Shown: in pieces, positions 1 to 7,903 of the stretch | Layout of the letters: the number at the start of each line of letters is the position of its first letter | Position numbering within the stretch: position 1 is the first letter of the stretch | Translations under genes and position numbers: made by a program | Source of the DNA: Bog-564 sp035509915 | GTDB lineage: Bacteria > Actinomycetota > Acidimicrobiia > Acidimicrobiales > UBA8190 | Reading direction: 5' to 3' | DNA: 27,485 bases | Assembly: GCA_035509915.1 (NCBI GenBank) | Contig: DATKIB010000033.1 | Span: 1 to 27,485 of the forward strand | The notes under the pieces: model-generated | What the model saw: the letters and a program-made list of their open reading frames with translations, nothing else | Database searches by the model: none | Told to the model about the DNA's origin: nothing

Positions 1-21
1 ATGAATCCTTCCATTCAACGG

Positions 22-189
22 TTATGCCTTGGTGAGCCCGATTGAGTCGACGACCCACTGCAGCTGGGTGGTGGTGGCGTGCAGCTCCCTCACGAGCGTG
101 GGAAGAGCCACGTTGACGATGGTCGTATCGAGGTTGATGGCGAACGAAGCGAGGAGCAGCGACACCAGCACGAGCGTCTTGGAGCGCAT
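22..189 (-). pseudogene. N-terminal remnant of an MFS drug efflux pump (DHA2/EmrB-QacA type), truncated
   Basis: Reading leftward from an ATG at 189, the 55-residue product begins with a hydrophobic first helix and carries the signatures NLDTTIVNVALPTL and QLQWVVDS, which mark helix 1 and the start of helix 2 of 14-TM EmrB/QacA proton antiporters. In intact members WVVDS continues into YTL and about 400 more residues. Here it turns into IGLTKA and stops with TAA at 24-22. The other two frames past the break do not resume MFS-like sequence within the window, so a deletion or rearrangement is more likely than a simple frameshift. The ATG follows the larE stop by 5 nt with a GGGG tract between, so it was probably the third gene of the methyltransferase-larE operon. 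A short functional peptide is unlikely. Confidence 0.75.
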
Positions 190-194
190 CCCCT

Positions 195-1031
195 TCAGCT
201 CACTCGTAGCACGGCTCGCCCCGCACGGTACGGACGGTCGTCGAGGGACACCGCGACGAGCTCCGGGCTGACTGCGGACATTGCACGCGCGACAGCTGCG
301 AGGACGCTCTCAGTCACAAGTGGACGATCTGCCTCCGGGACCTCGACGAGGACTTCCTTGCCGCGAACTCGGCAACGGGCAACAGAGACACCTGTCAACA
401 GCCGCAGGATCTCCTCACCGGAGTACACCGCTTGCAAGGTGACGGCTCGCACGCGGGTACCGGTGTACAGCCGGCTGGCAAGGCATGGGGACGATGGAAT
501 GTCGGCTTCCGCCAACCCGAGACCACGGGCGATCGCCCGGACGTCGGCTTTGTGGAGGCCTGCCTCGACGTATGGGTGGCGGACCCGGTGTTCGAGGGCG
601 GCCAACAGGCCCGGCCGATAATCGCCGAGGTCGTCGACGTTGGCTCCGCTCAGTGTCGTGGCACTGCGCGGTCCGAAAGAGGAACGAGAGATCTCCTCCA
701 ATGCGGTGTAGAGGTGGGTCTTGCAGTAGTAGCAGCGGTCGGTCGGGTTGCTCAAGTACCTCTCGTCCTCGAATTCTCGCGGACGGACGACTTCGAGGTC
801 CCAGCCCTCGCGCTCTGCGTACGCCATGACCCGGGCCGTGCAATCGGCTGGGACCGCCGGGGTGACCGCGTGGGCCACGACGGTTCCGGTGGCATCGGAA
901 CGGTGGGCGATGGTCGCCAGCACGAGGCTGTCGATCCCCCCGCTGCAGGCGACGACGCGCGAAGGGAACTCCATATTGAGGACCTTCTCGAGCCGCCTCG
1001 TTGCCGCTGCTCCGGGCGCATCAGTTGGCAC
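195..1031 (-). CDS. larE: LarE-like ATP-dependent sulfur transferase, three-cysteine type
   Basis: This 278-residue PP-loop protein belongs to the LarE family, which adenylylates and thiolates the pyridinium dicarboxylate precursor of the nickel-pincer cofactor. The PP-loop SGGIDS is at residues 30-35. Cysteines occur at 100 and 103 in DRCYYCK and at 183 in SPCLASR. Lactiplantibacillus LarE uses one sacrificial Cys; members with this three-Cys set are known to hold a [4Fe-4S] cluster that delivers sulfur catalytically, which is the likely mode here. The GTG start at 1031 has AGGAG four bases upstream. It lies 39 nt after the methyltransferase gene, and the MFS remnant follows 5 nt after its stop. 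No larA, larB or larC is visible in this window, so the acceptor is unknown. A different PP-loop thiolation role is the main alternative. Confidence 0.85.
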   Translation of the reverse strand: MPTDAPGAAATRRLEKVLNMEFPSRVVACSGGIDSLVLATIAHRSDATGTVVAHAVTPAVPADCTARVMAYAEREGWDLEVVRPREFEDERYLSNPTDRCYYCKTHLYTALEEISRSSFGPRSATTLSGANVDDLGDYRPGLLAALEHRVRHPYVEAGLHKADVRAIARGLGLAEADIPSSPCLASRLYTGTRVRAVTLQAVYSGEEILRLLTGVSVARCRVRGKEVLVEVPEADRPLVTESVLAAVARAMSAVSPELVAVSLDDRPYRAGRAVLRVS

Positions 1032-1070
1032 GTTGCTCCTAGTCGAATTCGCGTCGGGGTTCTCGGGTCA

Positions 1071-1841
1071 TCATCCCAGCGATCCCCAGAACAGGATGCG
1101 CTTGAACGCATAGAAGTAAGGGCGCTGGTCTCCCAATTCCCCGAGGAGCCGGCGCTTGTACTCGCCGAGGAATTCCTCGAAGTCCTCGGGTCCCAGTATC
1201 GCCTTGAAACGGGTCAACGACGTGCCCTTCACCCATTCGACGACGGCCGCGCTCGAGGGCAGGACGTGGTCGTAGACCTGGAGCCGGACGTGCTGGCGCA
1301 CGAAGCCGAGCGAGTGGAGCAGCTCCGAGTACTGCTCGGGACGCATCACGTTTTCCGCCACTGGATCCGGCGGGGCGTCGGCGCCGATCAGCTCGGCCGC
1401 GACTTCAGAGGCGATCCGATGGGAGGGGTGGTCGGGGTTGGCGGGCACCTGGACCGCCAGCTGGCCGGCCGGGGAGAGCGAGCGCCGCAGGCGCCCGAGC
1501 ACCGTGGGGTGGTCCGGCACCCAATGCAGCGCTGCATTGCTGAAGACGAGGTCGAGTCCCTCTCCCTGCCAGGTGGCGATGTCGCCTTGAACGAAGCCGA
1601 CGCCCGAGCCCGCGTTGGCACCGGCCGCGCCGAGCATCTCGGGGGAGGAGTCGACCCCCAGGGTGGAACGCGCCCCGAGCCGGTGGTGCACGGCGGCGGT
1701 CAGGCGGCCGTCGCCGCACCCGAGGTCCACGACCCGGGCTCCCGCGGCGGGATCGAGAAGCGAGACGAGGTCCCAGAACGGCTTCTCTCGCTCGGAGGCG
1801 AAACGGTTGTACTGGTCCGGGTCCCATCTAGTCGTGGACAA
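1071..1841 (-). CDS. tam: SAM-dependent methyltransferase, trans-aconitate 2-methyltransferase type
   Basis: The 256-residue product matches the Tam family in length and layout. The N-terminal WDPDQYNRFASER motif is followed by SAM motif I VVDLGCGDG near residues 37-45, the acidic ribose-binding loop GVDSSPEML, and VFSNAALHWVPDH, all typical of trans-aconitate methyltransferases. These methylate trans-aconitate, an inhibitor of aconitase, in the cytoplasm. The start is TTG at 1841 with a G-rich tract (GGGGGG) just upstream. The open frame runs much further upstream, but that part is antisense to the PadR gene and has no methyltransferase homology. It is the first gene of a leftward operon with larE, and diverges from padR with 132 nt between starts. 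Substrate is inferred from family resemblance only. Confidence 0.82.
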   Translation of the reverse strand: MSTTRWDPDQYNRFASEREKPFWDLVSLLDPAAGARVVDLGCGDGRLTAAVHHRLGARSTLGVDSSPEMLGAAGANAGSGVGFVQGDIATWQGEGLDLVFSNAALHWVPDHPTVLGRLRRSLSPAGQLAVQVPANPDHPSHRIASEVAAELIGADAPPDPVAENVMRPEQYSELLHSLGFVRQHVRLQVYDHVLPSSAAVVEWVKGTSLTRFKAILGPEDFEEFLGEYKRRLLGELGDQRPYFYAFKRILFWGSLG

Positions 1842-1914
1842 GCCGCCCCCCGCCGCCGGGTCATCGAATGCCCGAACCCTACGCCGGCGCCTGTGATCGG
1901 TGTCCCAGAAATAC

Positions 1915-1943
1915 TTGACCAGGCTCAGAGAACTGAGTAGTAT
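1915..1943 (+). promoter_or_regulatory. Predicted sigma-70-type promoter of the padR-ABC module
   Basis: A -35 hexamer TTGACC (1915-1920) is followed after exactly 17 nt by TAGTAT (1938-1943). The GTG start of padR lies at 1974, about 25 nt after the expected transcription start. The -10 sits within the palindrome at 1932-1950. Confidence 0.6.
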
Positions 1944-1950
1944 ACTCAGT
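1932..1950. promoter_or_regulatory. Perfect inverted repeat, candidate PadR operator
   Basis: The arms ACTGAGTA (1932-1939) and TACTCAGT (1943-1950) are perfectly complementary across a 3-nt spacer. The site lies between divergent tam and padR and covers the predicted -10 of padR. PadR proteins are dimers that commonly repress their own operon through such dyads, so autorepression of the transporter module is likely; control of the tam side is possible but less certain. Confidence 0.7.
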
Positions 1951-1973
1951 ATGTTCGGCCGAAAGTCCACCTC

Positions 1974-2555
1974 GTGAGCGTCAGGCACGCACTTCTCGCC
2001 CTCCTGAGCGAGGGGCCGAAGTACGGCCTCCAGCTCCGCCAAGAGTTCGAGGCGAGCACCGGCGACGTCTGGCCGCTCAACATCGGGCAGGTGTACACGA
2101 CCCTCCAGCGTCTCGAGCGCGACGGCCTTGTCGCCTGCGAGGGGTCCGGCGACGACGAGCGCCATAAGGGCTTCCGGATCACGTCCGAGGGCGTGGAGGA
2201 GCTGGCCGGGTGGCTGCGCACACCTCCGCCCCTCGTATCGCCCCCACGGGACGAGCTCGTGATAAAGGTCCTCTCTGCTCTGCGTGTGCCCGGGGTGGAC
2301 GTGCACGAGATCATCCAGGTCCACAGGCGTTACCTGATCGAGCTGATGCAGCAGTGGACCCGCCTCAAGGAGGACGAGGCTCGTTTCGACCTGACCCTGG
2401 CCCTCGTGGTCGACGCCGAACTGTTCCGGCTGGACTCGGTCGTGCGGTGGCTCGACGCCGCTGACGGGCGTCTCAAGCGTGCCTCGCTCGATCCTCGAGA
2501 AGAAGTTTCGTCGCCGATGCCGCGGCTGCGGCGGAGAGCAGGGGTTCACATATGA
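1974..2555 (+). CDS. PadR family transcriptional regulator
   Basis: The 193-residue protein starts with the PadR winged-helix domain (about residues 1-78): RHALLALLSEGPKYGLQLRQ, then NIGQVYTTLQRLERDGLV for the recognition helix and wing, then KGFRITSEG. A C-terminal helical dimerisation domain of the Vir/AphA type fills residues 95-175. The GTG at 1974 is the only sensible start, because the ATG at 1951 reads into a stop after eight codons. Its stop overlaps the next gene as ATGA at 2552-2555, so regulator, ATPase and permease are translationally coupled. Such three-gene modules are often drug- or peptide-responsive detox or export systems; the ligand is unknown. The palindrome at 1932-1950 is its probable target. 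Confidence 0.92.
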   Translation: MSVRHALLALLSEGPKYGLQLRQEFEASTGDVWPLNIGQVYTTLQRLERDGLVACEGSGDDERHKGFRITSEGVEELAGWLRTPPPLVSPPRDELVIKVLSALRVPGVDVHEIIQVHRRYLIELMQQWTRLKEDEARFDLTLALVVDAELFRLDSVVRWLDAADGRLKRASLDPREEVSSPMPRLRRRAGVHI

Positions 2556-3274
2556 GCTTTCTCGAGTTGCGTCGCGTCTCGAAGGCCTACGGTTCTGGGC
2601 CGACCGAAGTCCACGCCATCTCCGACATCGACCTCGCGGTCGACCGGGGCGGGCTCGTCGCGGTAATGGGCCCGAGCGGGTCGGGCAAGTCGACTCTCCT
2701 CACGATCGCAGGCAGCCTCGAGGAGCCCACGAGCGGGGAGGTCCTGGTAGACGGCTCGTCCCTCTCGAAGATGTCACGAAACGACAAAGCGCGCCTCAGG
2801 CGTCGCACGATCGGCTTCGTGTTCCAGGACTTCAACTTGCTTGCCGGGCTGACCGCGGCCGAGAACGTGTCGCTGCCTCTCGAGCTCGACGGCATATCGG
2901 CGAGAAGGGCCCGTGCGACTGCGATGGAGGTAATGGAAGAGCTTGGCCTCGCCGATCGCGCGTCTCATTACCCCGACGAGCTGTCGGGTGGTGAGCGCCA
3001 GCGAGTTTCGATCGCGCGCGCCGTCATCGGCGAGCGACACCTGGTCCTGGCGGATGAGCCCTCGGGAGCGCTCGACTCGACCAACGGGGAGGCGGTGATG
3101 CGGATGATCGTCACGGCCTGCAAGCGCGGGGTAGCGGCAGTCGTCGTCACTCACGACGCACAGCTCGCCTCGTGGGCCGACCGGGTCGTCTTCCTGAGAG
3201 ACGGTCGTGTCGTCGACCAGACCGTGCCCCCTGCCAGCCCCGAATCCCTCCTCGAGCCCAGCACCCGCCAATGA
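2552..3274 (+). CDS. ABC transporter ATP-binding protein, LolD/MacB (FtsE-like) family
   Basis: This 240-residue cytoplasmic ATPase has Walker A GPSGSGKST (40-48), a Q-loop in FVFQDFNLL (89-97), signature LSGGERQRVS (144-153), Walker B LVLADEP (164-170) and the switch histidine in VVVTHD. The residues DEPSGALDS and the DFNLL stretch are typical of the LolD/MacB/SalX group that partners FtsX-type permeases and drives mechanical transmembrane movement rather than a classical import cycle. Start and stop overlap both neighbours as ATGA, giving a strict padR-ATPase-permease operon. Substrate cannot be read from sequence; peptide antibiotic resistance or lipid/lipoprotein movement are the usual roles. 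Confidence 0.93.
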   Translation: MSFLELRRVSKAYGSGPTEVHAISDIDLAVDRGGLVAVMGPSGSGKSTLLTIAGSLEEPTSGEVLVDGSSLSKMSRNDKARLRRRTIGFVFQDFNLLAGLTAAENVSLPLELDGISARRARATAMEVMEELGLADRASHYPDELSGGERQRVSIARAVIGERHLVLADEPSGALDSTNGEAVMRMIVTACKRGVAAVVVTHDAQLASWADRVVFLRDGRVVDQTVPPASPESLLEPSTRQ

Positions 3275-5796
3275 GCGTGTCGGTATTGGAGCGTCCGGCG
3301 GCTGTCGGGGCGGGCGGCGACAAGGGCGACGGTGGAGCGCCCGCCCGTCGTGCAGTCGTCCGATGGGCTTGGCGCCTCTTTCGCAGGGAGTGGCGTCAGC
3401 AGTTCCTGATCCTCGCCCTCATCGTCGTAGCGGTCGCGGCGACGATCGTCGGCTCGGCCGTCGCGACGAACACGCCGCAGCCGAAGAATTTTGGCTTCGG
3501 CACCGCAGGCGACTCAGCGACTTTCTCGAGCTTGAACGCGCACGTGAAGAGCGAGATCGCGTACCTCGAGCACCGCTTCGGCCGCGTCGAGGTGATCGAG
3601 AGCGAGACCATGTCGATCCCCGGATCGATCAACACGTTCCAGCTGGTCGCCCAAGACTCCCAGGGGCCGTTCAGCGGCCCGATGCTCGCCCTCGTCTCCG
3701 GGCGCTACCCGACGGGCACGGACGAGGTCGCCGTGACGAGCGGCGTGGCCTCGTCGTTCCACCTGCAGCTAGGTGAGACCTGGCGCGTCGGCGGCGTCGA
3801 CCGCCGCGTCGTCGGCATCGTTGAGAACCCCCAGAGCCTCCTCGACGAGTTCGCGCTCGTCGCTCCGGGGCAGGTGATGACACCCACGCAGGTCGTCGCG
3901 CTGTTCGACGCACCCGGTGTGCCTCTCCGCTCGATCAAGATCGGGACAGCGGTGCAGACGCCGGCCTCGGTCGCCCAGTCGAACCCGCTCAACCCCGAGA
4001 CGATCTCGCTCGCCGCCCTCGTGCTCGGGATGCTGCTGATCGCGCTCGTCTCGATCGGCGGCTTCACTGTGCTGGCGCAGCGCCGGCTCCGTTCGATCGG
4101 CATGCTCGAGTCGACCGGCGCCACCGATCGCCATGTCCGTCTCGTCGTCCGTGCCAACGGCACGGTCGTCGGCCTGGTAGGTGCCGTCGGTGGTTTCGTG
4201 CTCGGGCTCGTGGTCTGGCTCGCCTACCGGCCGAGCCTCGAGCAGAGCGCGCACCACGTGATAGGGGTGTTGGCCCTGCCGTGGGTGGTCGTAGCAGCGG
4301 CGATGGTGCTCGCGGTCGTCGCAACGTTCTTCGCTGCCTCCCGGCCCGCTCGGGCCATCACCCACGTGCCGATCGTCGCGGCTCTTTCGGGTCGTCCTGC
4401 ACCACCCCGCCAGATCCACCGTTCGGCGATCCCCGGCATAGCGTTCCTCGTCGCGGCGTTCTTGCTCCTGGGCTACTCGGGAAGCACGGGTAAGGGCAAC
4501 GGGAGCGGCGGTGCACCAGAGCTGGTGCTCGGGATCGTGCTCCTCATCCCCGGCCTCATCCTGCTCGCGCCGTTCTTCCTCTCGTTCACAGCGAGGCTGG
4601 CGCGGCGCGCGCCGATAGCGCTCCGACTGGCGTTACGCGACCTCGCCCGATACAGGGCACGATCAGGCTCGGCGCTGGCGGCGATCAGTCTCGGGGTCCT
4701 CGCCGCCGTGATCGTCATGCTCGCCGCCTCCGCTCGCTACAGCAACGTGCTCGATTACGCGGGCCCGAATCTCGCCTCGAACCAGCTCGCCCTTCACGCC
4801 ATCGTGCCGCCACCGGCGGGCGCGACGGTCATCGGACCGAAGGGGAGCCAACAGGCCCAACAAGGTTCGTCGAGTGCGATCACTGCGACGCTGCAGCAGC
4901 AGTCAACGCACGCCGAGGCGATAGCGAAGGGCCTCGGGGCTCAGCTCATCGCGCTCGAGACGCCGAATGCAGCATTGACCGGGACCCACCTGGGTAGGCA
5001 GTGGAATGGAGCGATCTACGTGGCCACCCCGCAGCTGTTGCGCGCTTTCGGGATCGATCCGTCCGAGATCGATCCGAACGCGGACATCTTGAGCTCACGT
5101 CCTGGTCTCTCGGGCGTCTCGGGTCTCGGCTTGGACTACGCGTCGGGCGGCAGCTGCACGGTCGCGACAGGCTGCCTCGCCAATCCCGTCATACAGGATG
5201 TCGCAGCTCTTCCGACGGGAACCTCGGCGCCGAACACGGTGATCACCGAGCACGCAGTGAAGGAATTCCACATCCAGGCGAGCACGACCGACTGGCTGGT
5301 TGAGGGCACGCAGACCTTCAGCGCCTCCCAGATCGCCAGTGCACAGCTCGCCGCGTCGACGGCGCAGCTCTCCGTCGAGTCCAAGAACGATCAGCCGAGC
5401 TCGTCCGCCGTCATCACCTGGGCGACGGTCTTCGGAATCGTGATCGCCCTCGGAGTGCTCGGCATGTCGGTCGGTCTCGTACGCAGTGAGACCGCGGGCG
5501 ACCTACCGAAGCTCGCTGCCACAGGAGCGAGCAGCTACACGCGGCGCACACTATCGGCCGTCACAGCCGGCGCGCTGGGCTTCCTCGGCGCGCTCCTCGG
5601 GACCGTCGGCGGGTACATCGCGCTCATCGGCTGGCTTCGTGGCAATTCGCTGAACGGCGGCGTCGCCTCGCTCGGGAACGTCCCCGTCGCAGACCTGCTC
5701 ATCATTCTCTTCGGCATGCCAGCCTTTGCGGCGGTTGTTGCGTGGCTCTTCGCCGGCCGCGAGCCCGCAGCGATGGGGCACCAGCCCATCGAATAG
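3271..5796 (+). CDS. FtsX-like ABC transporter permease, duplicated domain
   Basis: The 841-residue product is a long type VII (MacB/FtsX-like) permease. A first TM helix (about residues 44-65, FLILALIVVAVAATIVGSAVA) leads into an extracytoplasmic domain to about residue 245, then three helices of an FtsX domain with the cytoplasmic motif RRLRSIGMLESTGAT. A second half repeats the arrangement: one TM, a second extracytoplasmic region (about 490-705) and three closing helices, with LPKLAATGAS as the matching motif. The start is the ATG at 3271, which overlaps the ATPase stop; the open frame begins upstream inside the ATPase gene but that stretch is only a shadow. It pairs with the ATPase. Substrate is unknown. 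Confidence 0.9.
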   Translation: MSVSVLERPAAVGAGGDKGDGGAPARRAVVRWAWRLFRREWRQQFLILALIVVAVAATIVGSAVATNTPQPKNFGFGTAGDSATFSSLNAHVKSEIAYLEHRFGRVEVIESETMSIPGSINTFQLVAQDSQGPFSGPMLALVSGRYPTGTDEVAVTSGVASSFHLQLGETWRVGGVDRRVVGIVENPQSLLDEFALVAPGQVMTPTQVVALFDAPGVPLRSIKIGTAVQTPASVAQSNPLNPETISLAALVLGMLLIALVSIGGFTVLAQRRLRSIGMLESTGATDRHVRLVVRANGTVVGLVGAVGGFVLGLVVWLAYRPSLEQSAHHVIGVLALPWVVVAAAMVLAVVATFFAASRPARAITHVPIVAALSGRPAPPRQIHRSAIPGIAFLVAAFLLLGYSGSTGKGNGSGGAPELVLGIVLLIPGLILLAPFFLSFTARLARRAPIALRLALRDLARYRARSGSALAAISLGVLAAVIVMLAASARYSNVLDYAGPNLASNQLALHAIVPPPAGATVIGPKGSQQAQQGSSSAITATLQQQSTHAEAIAKGLGAQLIALETPNAALTGTHLGRQWNGAIYVATPQLLRAFGIDPSEIDPNADILSSRPGLSGVSGLGLDYASGGSCTVATGCLANPVIQDVAALPTGTSAPNTVITEHAVKEFHIQASTTDWLVEGTQTFSASQIASAQLAASTAQLSVESKNDQPSSSAVITWATVFGIVIALGVLGMSVGLVRSETAGDLPKLAATGASSYTRRTLSAVTAGALGFLGALLGTVGGYIALIGWLRGNSLNGGVASLGNVPVADLLIILFGMPAFAAVVAWLFAGREPAAMGHQPIE

Positions 5797-5949
5797 AGCA
5801 CGGTCGCGTCGAAAGGGTCGACTAGAGCCGCCGCAGACCCGGCGCCTGGTACCTGCCTGGAGATCTGGTCGCCCCCCGACGGCCGAGCTTCGAATCGGGC
5901 GGAGGCGGCTGCCACCGCTGCGGGCGCACCGATTGTTACCCTAAGTGTC
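5797..5949. other. Intergenic region between permease and LCP gene
   Basis: These 153 bases hold no gene. A weak hairpin (GTCGA 5808-5812, TCGAC 5818-5822, 5-nt loop) lies 11 nt after the permease stop and has no T run, so it is a poor terminator candidate. The right end carries the -10 of the LCP gene. Confidence 0.4.
5937..5942 (+). promoter_or_regulatory. Candidate -10 (TACCCT) for leaderless LCP mRNA
   Basis: TACCCT lies 7 nt before the ATG at 5950, placing the expected transcription start at or next to the start codon, and there is no Shine-Dalgarno sequence. The same hexamer precedes the HTH-Mop gene and pxpA. No convincing -35 is visible. Confidence 0.5.
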
Positions 5950-7773
5950 ATGCCCGAACATGGTCGTCGGAGGCGCGCGCCCGGCGTGCCTCCGCAACCA
6001 CCCCGGCGCAGCCCCTCCCCCCAACCGAGGGTGCGACGCCCGGCGGACGGCGGACAGGGCTCGAGAGGGACGTCCCCGACCAGCTTGCTGGGCACGAGCA
6101 AGGGTGCCGGCGAGGCCTCGGGGACGGAGGGCCGCCCCGGGCTGGAAGCACTCGGGGAGGAGATAAGGCGCGCCAACAGCCGGCGCTCGCGGCGACGCCG
6201 GCGGACCGGGCGTGCGGTCGGTGGCAGGCGCCGGCATCGCCTCCTGCGGATCGGTGTCATATCCCTTGCCGTGCTGTTGGTCGTAGCGCTGGGAGGGGCT
6301 GGGTACGTCTACTACATCACCCACGACTTGAACCGCGTCCAGGTGAGTGGGCTCAACGGAGCGCTGACTAGCGGGCAGGAAGCCGGCACGGAGAACATCC
6401 TGATGGTGGGCTCCACCTCGCGCTGCGCTCTTGCGGAGCAGAACCCCGCCTACGGGCTCTGCTCCCAGGGCGTCAACGGCGTGAACAGCGACGTGATCAT
6501 GATCCTCCACGCAGACCCCGTTCATCACCGGCTGGCGCTGTTGTCGATACCACGCGACGTCTTCATCCCCAACGCTCGCAGCGCCGGAGCCAACAAGATC
6601 GACGCTGGGCTCGTGCAGGGCCTGAGCCAGGTGGTGGCGGCGATAGAAGAGGACTTCGGGATCCCCATCCAGCACGCCGTCTCGCTGAACTTCGACCAGT
6701 TCGCCAACATCGTCGACGCCTTGGGGGGCATCAATATGTCCTTTCCCATGTCGGTCTTCGACGCGGAGTCGGGGCTAAATGTCCACGCGGCGACTTGCGT
6801 CCACCTCGACGGCACGCAGGCGCTCGAAGTGGTCCGGGCCCGTCACCTTCAGTACGACTCGCCCGGCACCAAGAGCGCCGACGCCTTCTACTGGCCTCAG
6901 GAGAACCAGAGCGACCTCGCCCGGATCCGTCGTGACCACGAGTTCTTGCGGGTGCTGGCGAAGGCGGTGGCCAAGCAGGGCATCGGGAACCCCATCACGG
7001 ATCTAAGCCTCGTCAACTCCGTGAAGGCCGACCTGACCTTCGACCAGTCCTGGTCCGTTTCGGACATGGCGAACCTGGTCCTCGACTTCCACTCGGTGAA
7101 CGTCGACTCCGTGCCTCAGCTCACGATGCCGGTGGCCGTCGTAATCGATCCCGAGGGGGCCGGAGGTGGCCTCCTCTACGACAGCGGGAACTACGGAGAC
7201 GTCGAGTTCACGGCTCAGCCCCAGGACCAGAGTGCGATCGAACAGGTTCTGGGCATCGGACCGAACACGGACTCGATGACCGGCGATCCCCTCCCGGCTC
7301 CTTCGTCGGTGACCGTGTCGGTGATGAACGGCACCGGCGCGACCAACCAGGCCAACGACACCGCTTCCGCACTCGCGGCCCTCGGGTTCGACACAGTCGG
7401 GGTCGGCGACACCTCTCCCGTAGGCGACGTCGCCGAGACGTTCGTGTACTACGGGTCGCGCTCGGCTGGCGACGAGGCGGCGGCCGAGGCGGTCGCCAGG
7501 TCGCTGACGGGTTCGGTGGTTACGGCTTACGACCCCGCCGACGTCGCCGACGGTGCGCAGGTGACGGTGGTGACGGGTACCCAATTCTCCGTCAACGCCC
7601 CCGTCTCCTCGGCTGCCGCACCGGCAACATCCGCGACCACTGCCCCGCCGCGCAGCTCGAGCTCCTCCGCCATCACAAGCCCTTCACCACCCACCTCGAA
7701 CCTCCAACCGTGGGACCCGCGAACCTGCTCACCCGGGGCCACCCCCACAGCGCCCGTGCCCAACCAGACCTGA
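5950..7773 (+). CDS. LCP (LytR-CpsA-Psr) family cell-wall glycopolymer ligase with LytR_C domain
   Basis: This 607-residue protein has a long basic, proline-rich cytoplasmic tail (1-100), one TM helix (about 101-122), an extracellular LCP domain and a C-terminal LytR_C domain. LCP motifs include NSDVIMILHADP, LLSIPRDVFI with its catalytic-region arginine, KIDAGLVQG, LNFDQFANIVDALGGINM and LEVVRARHLQYD. LytR_C is recognisable in SVTVSVMNGTGATNQA near residue 455. A Ser/Thr/Pro-rich tail ends the protein. LCP enzymes transfer teichoic acid, arabinogalactan or capsule polymers from lipid carriers to peptidoglycan, which supports a Gram-positive-type envelope. The usual GSDSR motif reads GSTSR here, a mild variation. 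Start is ATG 5950, probably leaderless. The GH31 gene follows 130 nt downstream with its own promoter. Confidence 0.92.
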   Translation: MPEHGRRRRAPGVPPQPPRRSPSPQPRVRRPADGGQGSRGTSPTSLLGTSKGAGEASGTEGRPGLEALGEEIRRANSRRSRRRRRTGRAVGGRRRHRLLRIGVISLAVLLVVALGGAGYVYYITHDLNRVQVSGLNGALTSGQEAGTENILMVGSTSRCALAEQNPAYGLCSQGVNGVNSDVIMILHADPVHHRLALLSIPRDVFIPNARSAGANKIDAGLVQGLSQVVAAIEEDFGIPIQHAVSLNFDQFANIVDALGGINMSFPMSVFDAESGLNVHAATCVHLDGTQALEVVRARHLQYDSPGTKSADAFYWPQENQSDLARIRRDHEFLRVLAKAVAKQGIGNPITDLSLVNSVKADLTFDQSWSVSDMANLVLDFHSVNVDSVPQLTMPVAVVIDPEGAGGGLLYDSGNYGDVEFTAQPQDQSAIEQVLGIGPNTDSMTGDPLPAPSSVTVSVMNGTGATNQANDTASALAALGFDTVGVGDTSPVGDVAETFVYYGSRSAGDEAAAEAVARSLTGSVVTAYDPADVADGAQVTVVTGTQFSVNAPVSSAAAPATSATTAPPRSSSSSAITSPSPPTSNLQPWDPRTCSPGATPTAPVPNQT

Positions 7774-7846
7774 CCGGCCACTCTGCGCGCCCTGGGCCAG
7801 GCGACGCGGTAGTACACCTGACCTGCCACTCTTCGTGCCCTCGGCC
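7768..7846. repeat. Imperfect 31-bp direct repeat pair, 48-bp period
   Basis: Copies at 7768-7798 and 7816-7846 match at 27 of 31 positions; both begin ACCTGACC and end in GGCC, with GCCACTCT shared internally. The first copy overlaps the last codons of the LCP gene and the second lies 44 nt upstream of the GH31 promoter. Only two copies exist and the spacer is 17 nt, so it is not a CRISPR. It may be a regulatory duplication or a small repeat element. Confidence 0.75.
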
Positions 7847-7889
7847 GAAGCTCTGCCCCAGGCGCATCGATGCGGTCGGTGCCGGTGGG

Positions 7890-7895
7890 TACAGT
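7890..7895 (+). promoter_or_regulatory. Candidate -10 (TACAGT) for leaderless GH31 mRNA
   Basis: TACAGT lies 8 nt before the GTG at 7904 and no ribosome-binding site precedes that codon. This fits a leaderless transcript and supports the chosen start. Confidence 0.5.
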
Positions 7896-7903
7896 GCGCG
7901 TGC

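Noticed and set aside
432..1940. Plus-strand frame of about 500 codons opposite larE and tam
   Set aside because: Composition-driven shadow; the minus-strand products carry clear LarE and Tam motifs.
1842..2549. Open frame extending the methyltransferase N-terminus by over 230 residues
   Set aside because: It is antisense to padR and lacks domain similarity; the TTG at 1841 gives the normal Tam length.
7768..7846. CRISPR-like repeat
   Set aside because: Only two imperfect copies with a 17-nt spacer and no cas genes.
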